From contig CAWAEC010000011.1 in NCBI GenBank assembly GCA_963781155.1, forward strand, positions 682,001 through 746,000: DNA of 64,000 bases, in the 5' to 3' direction. This DNA comes from PALSA-693 sp963781155 (GTDB taxonomy: Bacteria; Actinomycetota; Acidimicrobiia; Acidimicrobiales; Palsa-688). Both the position numbers and the translations under genes were made by a program. How positions within the stretch are numbered: position 1 is the stretch's first letter; each line of letters opens with the position of its first letter. The notes under the pieces are model-generated. The model was not told the DNA's origin, searched no databases, and saw only the letters and a program-made list of their open reading frames with translations. Positions 34,085-42,584 of this stretch are shown here, piece after piece.

Positions 34085-35142
34085 GCCAGCACCTCAGCCA
34101 GGGCGGCCAGGAAGGCGTCGTTTTCATACGGGGTGCCGATGGTCACCCGCAGGCAGTCGGCCAGCCGGGGCCACGACGACGTGTCCCGCACCAGCACGGA
34201 CCGGTCCAGCAGTCCCTGCCAGACCTCCACGCCTTTGTGTTGCTGCGGCCGGAACAGGACGAAGTTGGCCTGCGACGGCCAAGCCGTCACGGGCAGCCGG
34301 CCAAGTGCCGCCAGGACCCGATGTCGCTCACGGACGATCAGCCCGACCCTGTCCTCCATTTCTCCGACAAACCGTACGGCCAGACGGCCGGCGGCCTGCT
34401 TCAGGGCGTCCAGGTGGTACGGCAGAGCGACGCGCTCGAGGGCGGCGACGACGGGGGCCGGTCCAATCAGGTACCCGAGGCGGGCGGCCGCCATGGACCA
34501 CGTCTTGGAGAAGGTCCGCGTGACGGCGAGGGGCACGGTGTCGTCGATCAAGGTGAGAGCCGACCAGTCGGCGAACTGACCGTACGCCTCGTCGACGACG
34601 ACCAGCCCCGGAGCGGCTGCGAGCACCGCTCGCACGGCCGAGGGGTCGTCCGCCATCCCGGTCGGGTTGTTAGGTGAGCACAGGAAGGTGATGGCCGGAC
34701 GATCCGCCTCCAGCAGGTCCGCGACCACTGCGAGATCCAGGGAAAAGTCCGACCGGCGTTGGCCCTCGGCCACCGCGGTACCGGTCAGGTGGGCGATATG
34801 CGAGTGGAGAGCGTAGGTGGGCTCGAACACGGCGACCGCGCGTCCCGGGCCTCCGTATGCGAGGCACAGGGACTGCAGGACCTCGTTGGACCCGTTGGCG
34901 CAGAAGACCTGCTCGGCCCGGACCCCGTGCAGGGTTGCCAACGCCGTGCGCAGCGTCGCCGCCTCCCGGTCGGGATAGCGGTTCCACGAGATGGACGCAA
35001 TCTGCTCCTGCAGGGCCTCGATCCAGCCGGGCGGGGGCGGCAGCGGCGATTCATTGGTGTTGAGCCGGATGGCGACGTCCACTTGCGGCGAGTGGTAGCC
35101 CTCGCGCAGGCCCAGGTCTTCCCGGGGATCGGGCAACGGCAT
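34081..35142 (-). CDS. hisC: Histidinol-phosphate aminotransferase
   Basis: PLP aminotransferase of 353 residues. RLNTNESPLPPPP at the start, CSPNNPTGM, DEAYGQFADW and the PLP Lys in TRTFSKTWSMAAARLGY are present. ATG 35142 (MPLPDPREDLGLREG) overlaps the hisD stop (TGATG). The open frame upstream of this ATG lies in hisD antiframe sequence and was rejected. Confidence 0.96.
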   Translation of the reverse strand: MPLPDPREDLGLREGYHSPQVDVAIRLNTNESPLPPPPGWIEALQEQIASISWNRYPDREAATLRTALATLHGVRAEQVFCANGSNEVLQSLCLAYGGPGRAVAVFEPTYALHSHIAHLTGTAVAEGQRRSDFSLDLAVVADLLEADRPAITFLCSPNNPTGMADDPSAVRAVLAAAPGLVVVDEAYGQFADWSALTLIDDTVPLAVTRTFSKTWSMAAARLGYLIGPAPVVAALERVALPYHLDALKQAAGRLAVRFVGEMEDRVGLIVRERHRVLAALGRLPVTAWPSQANFVLFRPQQHKGVEVWQGLLDRSVLVRDTSSWPRLADCLRVTIGTPYENDAFLAALAEVLA

Positions 35143-36474
35143 CACGACACCCCGGGCTCGGTGCGGACGCGTACCGAATCGGCGTGGGCCGCCAGCCCTT
35201 CCGACGCGGCCAGGGCCATCACGTGCGGGGCCAGGCGGGCCAAGCCGGCGGCGTCCGCTTCGACGACGTGGATGTGCTTCCGGAAATCGTCGACACGAAG
35301 GGCGCTGCCGAAACGGGCCGATCGGGCGGTGGGCAGCACATGGTTGGGTCCGGCCACGTAGTCGCCCAGACTGGCGGGGGAATACGGGCCGAGAAACACG
35401 GCTCCCGCGCTGCGGATCAGGGGCACGAGCGATTCGGGGTTGTCGTTCATGAGCTCGAGGTGCTCGGGGGCGATGACGTTCGCCACGGCCATGGCCTGTT
35501 CGGGCCCGTCGACCAGCACCGCGAACCCACCGCTCGCCATGGTGGCGAGGATCTCCGACCGCCGCGGGGATGCGTTGGTGAGCCGGGTGACCTCTTCGGA
35601 GATGGCGTCGGCGGCCTCCTCGGACCAGGTGATCAGATAGGCCAGGCCGTCGGGGCCGTGTTCGGCCTGCACGATCAGGTCCACCGCGGCATAGGCGACC
35701 GGTGTGGACGCGTCGGCGATGACAGCCACCTCGGAGGGTCCTGCGAACGCGGACGGGACCCCTACTGCCCCCTCCCCGGCCACCAGGCGCTCGGCCATGG
35801 CCACGTAGCGGTTTCCGGGGCCGACGATCACGTCGACGGCCGGGATGCTTTCGGTCCCGTAGGCCAGGGCCGCGATGGCCTGGGCCCCGCCGACCCGGTA
35901 CACCTCGTCGACGCCCGCAATGGTGGCCGCCGCCAGTATGGCCGCCGCGGGTAGACCGTCGGGGCCCGGGGGTGAGCACAACGCCAGCTGCTCGACTCCG
36001 GCCACCCGGGCCGTCGCGGCCGTCATCAATACCGTGGAGGCGAGAGGCGCCCGTCCGCCCGGGACATAAAGGCCGGCCCGGCAGACGGGGACTGCCAGGT
36101 CGCGTACGACCACACCGTGATGTGCCCAACGCCCGTCGCTGCCGAGCTGGGTCCGGTGGTAGGCGGCGATGTTGTCGTGGGCGACTTCCAGGGCCTGGCG
36201 CAGGTCAGCCGGGATGGCGTCGAGGGCCGCTCGCACCTCCTCGGGCGGGACTCGCAGGCCGTCGATGGCGACGCCGTCGAATTGCCAGGTGAGTGCCGCG
36301 GACCGCCGCGTCGCCCTCGGTCCGGACCCGGCCCAGGATGGCCCGCACGGCGGCGCCCGACTCGGTCGCGTCGTCGCCGGCCACGGCCGGGGCCGGCAGG
36401 AGCCGGCGCAGATCACCGGTCGCCCCTCGCAGATCCAGCCGGCTCAGGACGCTCGGCTGCGAGGGTCGTGCCAT
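35142..36474 (-). CDS. hisD: Histidinol dehydrogenase, one frameshift
   Basis: Oxidises histidinol to histidine in two NAD-dependent steps with zinc. Core: FDGVAIDGLRVPPEEV, CRAGLYVPGGRAPLASTVLM, CSPPGPDG, YRVGGAQAIAALAYGTESIP, VGPGNRYVAMAERLV, AGPSEVAVIAD, DLIVQAEHGPDG and ending in RKHIHVVEA. The first 57 residues (SVLSRLDLRGATGDLRRLL to EGDAAVR) are in another frame. Near 36299 one extra G in the CCGCGG context breaks the join to ALTWQFDG. Length 1333 fits one inserted base. ATG 36474 is chosen; ATG 36536 would add 21 residues. First gene of the his/trp run. Confidence 0.93.
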
Positions 36475-36549
36475 CACGGGCGCACCAGACGACACAGCGG
36501 GGCCAGACGACTCAGGACGGGACGACATCGGGTCCATGATGGTAACGGT

Positions 36550-36759
36550 ATGTCCGCACGCGCCGAACTGAGTTCCGTCGCCACCAGCCTGGACGAGCTG
36601 CTGGGTCGGATTTCCCGAATCGCCGACGGTCTCTCGGGAGACGAGAAAGAGATCGTCGGCACAGACCTGTTCGAAGTGGAGCGGTCGCTTCGGGCTGCTC
36701 GACGGCGCCTGAGCGCCGTGGAGGAGGCCACGTGGGGCGACCGGCGCCGACAGCGCTGA
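36550..36759 (+). CDS. Small conserved-looking protein of unknown function
   Basis: A 69-residue protein (MSARAELSSVATSLDELLG at the start) rich in Glu, Arg and Leu, predicted as two helices, with no motif I can name. ATG 36550 follows GGTAACGG, and base composition at codon third positions is gene-like. It is divergent from hisD and antisense to the overlong open frame that continues from nth. Its position between hisD and nth and its compact ending argue for a real small gene. Confidence 0.6.
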   Translation: MSARAELSSVATSLDELLGRISRIADGLSGDEKEIVGTDLFEVERSLRAARRRLSAVEEATWGDRRRQR

Positions 36760-36777
36760 ACTGGGCCGGACCGGCTT

Positions 36778-37485
36778 ACCGCGACCCGGATGCTCGAGCC
36801 GCCAGGCGAGGGCGGCGACAGGCACGGCCCCAACCGGGAGTTGGACCGACGGGCAGAAATCGGCCATGAGGCAATCGATGCACCGCGGCCGCCTGGCCAC
36901 GCACACGCGCCGGCCGTGGAGAATCAGACGGAGGCCGAACGCGCCCCACTCCGAGCGGGGCAGCAGGGCGGTGACGTCGGCTTCGATGCGGTCGGGGTCT
37001 GTTGACTGGGTCAGGCCGAGCAGCTTGGTCAGACGGGCCACGTGCGTGTCCACGGCAAGTCCCGGCAGCCCGAACCCCACACTGAGGACGACATTGGCGG
37101 TCTTGCGACCCACGCCTGGCAGGGTGACCAGCTCGTCCATCGACGCGGGTACCTCGCCGCCGAACCGCTCGTCGAGGGCTTTGCCCAAGCCGATCAGGCT
37201 CCTGGCTTTGGCCCGGAAGAACCCGGTGGAATGGATCATCGTTTCCAGCTCGTCCGGGTTGGCCTCACCCAGGTCGGCTGGCGTGGGATAGCGCTCGAAG
37301 ACCTTCGGGGTGACCAGATTGACCTGTTCGTCGGTGGTCTGGGCCGACAGCACGGTCGCGACCAGCAGCTGGAACGGGGTCGTGAAATTGAGGGCGCACA
37401 GTTCCTTTGCCGAGCCCGGGTACTCCTCGGCCAGGCGGGCGGCGGCCTCCCGGGCGCGGCCCTTCGGGGTTCGAGGTCGGGCCAT
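36778..37485 (-). CDS. nth: Endonuclease III, C-terminal end uncertain
   Basis: Base-excision DNA glycosylase/AP lyase. The HhH motif with catalytic Lys is LVTLPGVGRKTANVVLSVG; the catalytic Asp is in GLAVDTHVARL; the [4Fe-4S] loop has Cys spacing 6-2-5 (CVARRPRCIDCLMADFC). FQLLVATVLSAQTTDEQVN opens the domain. After the cluster the frame stays open without a stop into the start of hisD (to 36205), which is not credible; a one-base slip would end it at TAA 36778-36780, used here as a guess. ATG 37485 is a good start. Confidence 0.85.
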
Positions 37486-37488
37486 TTC

Positions 37489-37521
37489 TTCAGGGTAGGG
37501 CGGTGTTTCAGGGTAGGGCGG
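37489..37521. repeat. Direct repeat upstream of nth
   Basis: TTCAGGGTAGGGCGG occurs at 37489-37503 and 37507-37521 (period 18). It lies just upstream of the nth start and could overlap its promoter; nothing more can be said. Confidence 0.75.
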
Positions 37522-37621
37522 GCTCCTCAGGGCCGGCCCGATCACGTTGTCCGCCCCATCACACGGTGCGGCGATCGCGTTGTGCCGGCCGATCCCCCGG
37601 CCGACCGATACCCTGCCTGCG

Positions 37622-38572
37622 GTGCACCGCATTGAGGTCAAGACCCATTTCGGCCAGGGCGACGTGGACGCCGTCCGCACCTTGCTCGACGCGGCCAGCG
37701 CCGCGGACGCCCACGCGGCCCTGGACGAGCATGCCTGGCTGGACCTGGTGCAGGGCGGCCGGGGAGGCTTCGCCGGGCTGGTGGCGTGGGAGGAAGGTCA
37801 CGACCACCCGGTCGGGTACGCCCAGGTGACCCGGGGAGGCGGCAGCTGGGCCCTGGAGTTTGTGGTGGATCCCCACCATCGGGTTCCCGGCAACACCATC
37901 GGCCTGGATCTGGTCACCGAGGCCACCCGGGTCATCGCCGCCGAGGGGGGCGGCCACGTCCACATGTGGGTCAATCAGCCCCGCCCCGAGCACGACCGCA
38001 TCGCCGCCGCCGTCGGGTTGGCACCCGGTCGGGTCCTGTACCAGATGCGCCGCCCCCTGCCGGTCGATGAATCGCACCGGCACGAGGGACGCCCGGGCAC
38101 GGTGGCTTCCATCGTGACCCGTCCGTTCCGAGTCGGCGTCGACGAGGACGCCTGGCTGGAAGTCAACAACCGGGCCTTTGATTGGCACCCCGAGCAGGGC
38201 GGTTGGGACCGGGAGACATTGGAGCAGCGTGAGGCTGAACCCTGGTTCGACCCCGCCGGTTTCCTGCTCCACGACGGCGCCGACGGCCGTCTCGACGGCT
38301 TCTGCTGGACGAAGATCCACAAAGACACCGACCCGCCCCTGGGGGAGATCTACGTCATCGCGGTCGACCCCGCCCGACGGGACCGCCAGCCCGGGCTCGG
38401 CCGCCAGCTGGTCCTGGCCGGGCTGGACTACCTGCACGGCCGGGGCCTCGAGGTGGGCATGCTGTACGTCGACGCTAACAACGCGCCTGCCGTCAAGCTG
38501 TACGTCGACATGGGCTTCATCGTCAATCACCTGGACGAGGCCTACGTCGGAGACATTCCTCCCTCGGTGTGA
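37622..38572 (+). CDS. mshD: Mycothiol synthase
   Basis: Acetyl-CoA:Cys-GlcN-Ins acetyltransferase, last step of mycothiol synthesis. 316 residues with two GNAT domains. The N-terminal domain has FVVDPHHRVPGNTIGLDL; the active C-terminal domain has WLEVNNRAFDWHPEQGGWD, GFCWTKIHKDTDPPLGEIY, VIAVDPARRDRQPGLGRQL and MLYVDANNAPAVKLYVDMGF. GTG 37622 is chosen because the family begins here (VHRIEVKT); the open frame upstream is Pro/Arg-rich. Its presence marks the organism as actinobacterial. The stop overlaps the rlmN start (TGATG). Confidence 0.95.
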   Translation: MHRIEVKTHFGQGDVDAVRTLLDAASAADAHAALDEHAWLDLVQGGRGGFAGLVAWEEGHDHPVGYAQVTRGGGSWALEFVVDPHHRVPGNTIGLDLVTEATRVIAAEGGGHVHMWVNQPRPEHDRIAAAVGLAPGRVLYQMRRPLPVDESHRHEGRPGTVASIVTRPFRVGVDEDAWLEVNNRAFDWHPEQGGWDRETLEQREAEPWFDPAGFLLHDGADGRLDGFCWTKIHKDTDPPLGEIYVIAVDPARRDRQPGLGRQLVLAGLDYLHGRGLEVGMLYVDANNAPAVKLYVDMGFIVNHLDEAYVGDIPPSV

Positions 38573-39618
38573 TGCCGGGGCCCTACGACCTGGACCGGGC
38601 CGGGCTGGCGGCCCTCCTCGAGGATGAACCGGCCTACCGGGTCGACCAGGTGTGGCGAGCCCTCTATGCCGAAGGTCGACGGCCGGGCCAGATGACGAAT
38701 CTGCCTCGCCCGGTTCGCGCCCGGCTGGATGGCGGCGTTGCCCCCGGCGTTGCGGTTGCGCTCGGAGCTGGTCTCCGACGGAGGACAGACCGTCAAGTGG
38801 TTGTGGGCCCTCCATGATGGGGCCCAGATCGAGACGGTGTTGATGCACTACGCCGACCGGGCGACCGTGTGCGTGTCGAGTCAGGCCGGCTGCGCCATGG
38901 GCTGTTCGTTTTGCGCGACTGGCCAGGGCGGCTTCCGTCGCCACCTGACGGTGGGCGAGATCGTCGAGCAGGTCATCGAGGCCCGGCGGGCCGCGACCCA
39001 GCCCGGCTGTCCAACGTGGTCTTCATGGGAATGGGCGAACCGCTGGCCAACTACGACCGGACGTGGACGGCGATCGAACGCCTTCACCACGACGTCGGGC
39101 TGTCCGCCCGGCACCTGACCATTTCGACGGTGGGGGTGGTCCCGGGCATTCGCCGCCTGACCAGCGAAACCCTTCCGGTCAATCTGGCCGTCTCCCTGCA
39201 CGCCGCCAATGATCGCCTCCGCAACACCCTGGTGCCGCTCAATCGGCGCTATCCGCTCACGGTGCTGATGGAGGCCTGCCGGCAGTACCTGACCGCCAAG
39301 GGCCGCCGTCTCAGCTTCGAATGGGCCCTCATCGCCGGCATCAACGATCGGCCGTCCGACGCCACTGAGCTCGCCGAGCTGGCTCGACCGCTGGGCGCCC
39401 ACGTCAACCTCATCCCGCTCAACCCCACTCCCGGGTACCCGATGCGCGGCACCCGCCCGGCCGGCCGTGCGCCGGTTTCCGGGATCAGCTCGTGGCGCTT
39501 GGCGTCAACGCCACCGTCCGGCGCAACCGTGGGACCGACATCGACGCCGCCTGCGGGCAGCTCGCCAGCCCGGCCCGAGGCTGTGACCGCCGGTACCGCC
39601 GCCTTGCTGCCAAACTGA
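38572..39618 (+). CDS. rlmN: 23S rRNA/tRNA m2A methyltransferase RlmN, frameshifted
   Basis: Radical SAM enzyme methylating A2503 of 23S rRNA and A37 of tRNAs. Fragments in three frames assemble to one protein: N-terminal YRVDQVWRALYAEG; SSQAGCAMGCSFCATGQGG (CxxxCxxC cluster); NVVFMGMGEPLANYDR; TISTVGVVPGIRRL; VSLHAANDRLRNTLVPLNRR; ALIAGINDRPSDA; NLIPLNPTPGYPM; and GTDIDAACGQLA with the resolving Cys. Corrections: one extra base near 38731, one C lost in a C run near 39003, and two extra bases near 39463-39475. The end is uncertain: TGA 39584-39586 or 39616-39618. Probably intact in the organism. Confidence 0.88.
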
Positions 39619-39624
39619 TACGCC

Positions 39625-39970
39625 ATGCCGTCCAATCGTTGGGTCGACCGCACGCAACCGCAGACACTGATGATGGCGACGGTATTGATGTACATGAATG
39701 CCGCCCTGGATTTCCTTTTGCTCGTCAGCTTCCGGGTTCTCCCCCATCGCCCTGCTCCTCGTCGTCGGCCAGGTGGCGGCCGGATGGGGGATCGCCAACG
39801 AGAAGAAGTGGGGTTACTGGCTGGGGCTGGTGTTGGCCGTGCTGCTGGTTGCGTTCACCGTCCTGTCCTTCTCGGCCGGCTCGATCGTCAGCCTGCTGTT
39901 CTACGGCGCCCTGGTGGCCCTGCTGCTGCACCCCCAGAGCCGGGCCTACCGCCGCATCTGGTTTCGATAG
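39625..39970 (+). CDS. Small membrane protein, one frameshift
   Basis: About 115 residues. The N-terminus (MPSNRWVDRTQPQTLMMATV) leads into a first membrane helix (LMYMNAALDFLLLV). After a one-base slip near 39735 a second frame continues with a helix (FSPIALLLVVGQVAAGWGI), the loop ANEKKWGYWLG and helices LVLAVLLVAFTVLSF and SIVSLLFYGALVALLL, ending RAYRRIWFR. Four predicted membrane segments in all. No family recognised. Between rlmN and maoC. Confidence 0.7.
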
Positions 39971-40000
39971 AGCGCCGCCATCCTGACCTAGCCTGCGGCC

Positions 40001-40460
40001 ATGACGACGACGATCGATGGCATCGGCGGGCTCAAGCAGCTCGTCGGTCGAGCACCTGGGCTACAGCGAGTGGCGCCAGGTGACCCAGGAGCAGGTCAAC
40101 CTGTTCGCCGACGCCACCGATGACCACCAGTGGATCCACGTCGACGTCGAGCGGGCCAAGGCCGGACCTTTCGGCGGGCCCATCGCCCACGGTTACCTCA
40201 CGCTGTCATTGGTCCCGGCCCTGCTGGCCGAGATCGTCGACGTCTCCGGCGTCGGCCATGGCGATCAACTACGGCCTCAACAAGCTCCGCTTCCCGGCGC
40301 CGGTTCCCGTCGGCTCGCAAGCTGCGGGCTGGCGCCACTCTCGAACAGAGTCGAGGACGTGGCGGGCGGCGTGCAGGTCACCTCAACGTGACGTTCGAGA
40401 TCGAGGGCGGAAGCCAAGCCGGTGTGCGTGGCCGAAATCCTGTTCCGTTACTACGCCTGA
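40001..40460 (+). CDS. MaoC-like (R)-enoyl-CoA hydratase, frameshifted
   Basis: Hot-dog-fold hydratase of about 150 residues. MTTTIDGIGGLKQLVG is the start; a different frame gives GYSEWRQVTQEQVNLFADAT and DHQWIHVDVERAKAGPFGGP with the catalytic Asp/His and IAHGYLTLSLVPALL; another gives AINYGLNKLRFPAPVPVG; and the end is AEILFRYYA before TGA. At least four small indels (near 40047, 40250, 40315 and in the last 80 bases) are needed. The blocks stay in order and at normal spacing, so the gene is probably whole in life. A substrate cannot be given. Confidence 0.8.
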
Positions 40461-41203
40461 ATGGCGCCCACCGCGCCACAGGCGCCGGACCCGGCATCGA
40501 CCCCGGCCGGGGACGTCCTCCCGCAGGGTGCGGCCAAGGTCCGCGCCGTACGGGCCATGTTCGACACCATCGCCCCCCGATACGACCTGGTCAACCGGAT
40601 CATGACGTTCGGGCTGGACCGGCGGTGGCGCCGGCGCGCCGTGCGGTCGCTCGGCCTGCCGCCGCGGATGCCCGCGTCCTGGACGTGGCGTGCGGGACCG
40701 GCGACCTGTGCCGGGACCTGACCGCCGCCGGCTACCAGCCGATCGGCGTCGACCTGTCCGTGGGGATGCTGGCCCACGCCCGCACCTCCGCCCCGCTGCT
40801 CCAGGCCGACGCCCTGCAGCTGCCGCTCCGCGCCGGCCAGCGTGGACGGGGCGGTGAGCGGGTTCGCCCTGCGCAACTTCGTGGCTCTGGCCCCGTTTTT
40901 CGCCGAGCTGGCCCGGGTCGTCCGGCCCGGGGGCCGGATCGCCCTGCTCGACGTGGCCATCCCCGCCCATCCGGTGATGCGGGCCGGGCACGCGGTCTAC
41001 TTCGGTCACGTCGTGCCCCGCATCGGCGCCCTGCTGTCCGACCGCGACGCCTACCGCTACCTGCCCAAGTCGGTGGCCTACCTGCCCGCCCCGGACGAGC
41101 TGCTGGCAGCTGTGGCGACGGCCGGGTTCGAGGCGGTCGACCGGCGGCTGCTGTCTCGGGCGGGATCACCCAGCTGATCACGGCCACACGGGTACGGCCG
41201 TGA
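40461..41203 (+). CDS. menG: Demethylmenaquinone methyltransferase, frameshifted
   Basis: SAM-dependent methylation of demethylmenaquinone (MenG/UbiE family), the last step of the pathway. Frame 1: VRAMFDTIAPRYDLVNRIMT and GLDRRWRRRAVRSLGL; frame 2: VLDVACGTGDLCRDLTAAG (SAM motif I) and GVDLSVGML; frame 3: VSGFALRNFVALAPFFAELA, VVRPGGRIALLDVA and SVAYLPAPDELLA; final frame: GGITQLITATR. Slips near 40668, 40840 and 41157. Starts one base after the maoC stop; its TGA overlaps the menF GTG. Confidence 0.9.
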
Positions 41204-42505
41204 CCGCGGTCGGACGCCCCACCCCGGTCGGCGCCCGCCATCGGCGCTGGTCGCGCGGACCGTTCCCCTCGCCGATCCGCCCGACCTGCTGCGGCGTCGC
41301 GGGCGACACCGGTCTGCTCTGGCAGGACGAGCAGGGCGGCCTGGCCGGCCCACGGCGCGGCGTCGCGCCTGGACCTGCCCGCAGGGTTGGCCGATGCCGA
41401 CTGCGGTCGCCGAAGTCAGCCGGAGCCCTGCGTCCATCCGGCCGCGGACGAGGTCGGCCTTCCCGGGTGCGGCCCGGTCGCCATCGGCGCCCTGCCCTTC
41501 GATCCGGCGCGCCCGGCTGCTCTGGTCGTTCCCCGAGCGGGTCGTCGGCCGGCACGCCGACGCGGCGCTGGCTGACGACCATCAGCGATCGGCAGCCGAG
41601 CGGCCCCGCACGCGGTCCACGCCGCGACCTGTCCTGCAGGCGCCGGGCGCAGCGTCCTGCGGCCGAGCCACCGGACGAGTTCACCCTGACCCCGTCGCGT
41701 GCCGCACGCCGAGTGGAAGGCGCTGGTCGCCGCCGCGGTCGAGCGCATCGGCGCCGGCGACTTCGAGAAGGTCGTCCTGGCCCGTCGGATCGACATCACC
41801 GCCAACCGGCCGTTCCTCGTCAGTGACGTGCTCGCCCGCCTGGTGGCGCTCTACCCGTCGTGCATGGTGTTCTCGGTCGACGGTTCGTCGGCGCCAGCCC
41901 GGAGCTGCTGGTCGCCCGCACCGGCGACCGAGGTCGTGAGCCACCCGCTGGCCGGCACGGTGGCCCGCAGCGGCGACGCCCACGCCGACGAGGCCCTCGT
42001 CGCCGGGCTGCATGGCGTCGCCGAAGGCGCGACGCGAGCACCAGGTGGTCGATCGACGTGTCTGCGCGGAGCCCTGGCGCCGGTGTGCGACGAGCTCGAC
42101 GTGCCCGACCGGCCGTCGGTACTCGGGCTTGCGCAACGTGTCGCACCTGGCGACCCTGATCACCGGCCGGCTCGACGCCGGCGACGCCCGACCGACGGCC
42201 CTCGAGCTCGTCGGCCCGCTCCACCCCACCCCCGCCGTCGGCGGCAACCCGACCGCCGGCCGCGGTGCGCTACCTGCAGAAGGTCGAGGGCTTCGACCGG
42301 GGCCGCTACGCCGGGCCCGGTCGGCTGGGTCGACGCCCGGGGCGACGGGGCCTGGGCGCTCGGCATCCGCTGCGCCGAGGTGGACGGCGCCCAGGCCCGG
42401 CTCTTCGCCGGCGACGGCGTGGTGGCCGGCTCCGACCCGGCCGACGAGCTGGCCGAGACCCAGCTCAAGCTGCAGGCGCTGCTGGCCGCGCTGGTTCGCC
42501 CGTAG
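41200..42505 (+). CDS. menF: Isochorismate synthase, heavily frameshifted
   Basis: Chorismate to isochorismate, entry to menaquinone synthesis. The N-terminal 400 bases are scrambled over all frames (fragments AIGALPFDPARP, VVPERVVGR). From 41700 the core is readable in pieces: AAVERIGAGDFEKVVLARRI, SHPLAGTVARSGDAHADEAL, LRNVSHLATLITGRLDAG, LVGPLHPTPAVGGNPT, YLQKVEGFDRGRYAGP and GAWALGIRCAEVDGAQARLF, ending AETQLKLQALLAALVRP. Many indels. The chorismate-binding family is sure; isochorismate synthase rather than another member rests on the men context. GTG 41200 overlaps the menG stop. Confidence 0.82.
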
Positions 42506-42584
42506 GCCCCCGGCCGGGTGCGCATCCCCGCCCTGCCTGCTCAGCGGCCCGGGCGGCGGAGCCCACCGGGCGGCCCGGCTGGCT

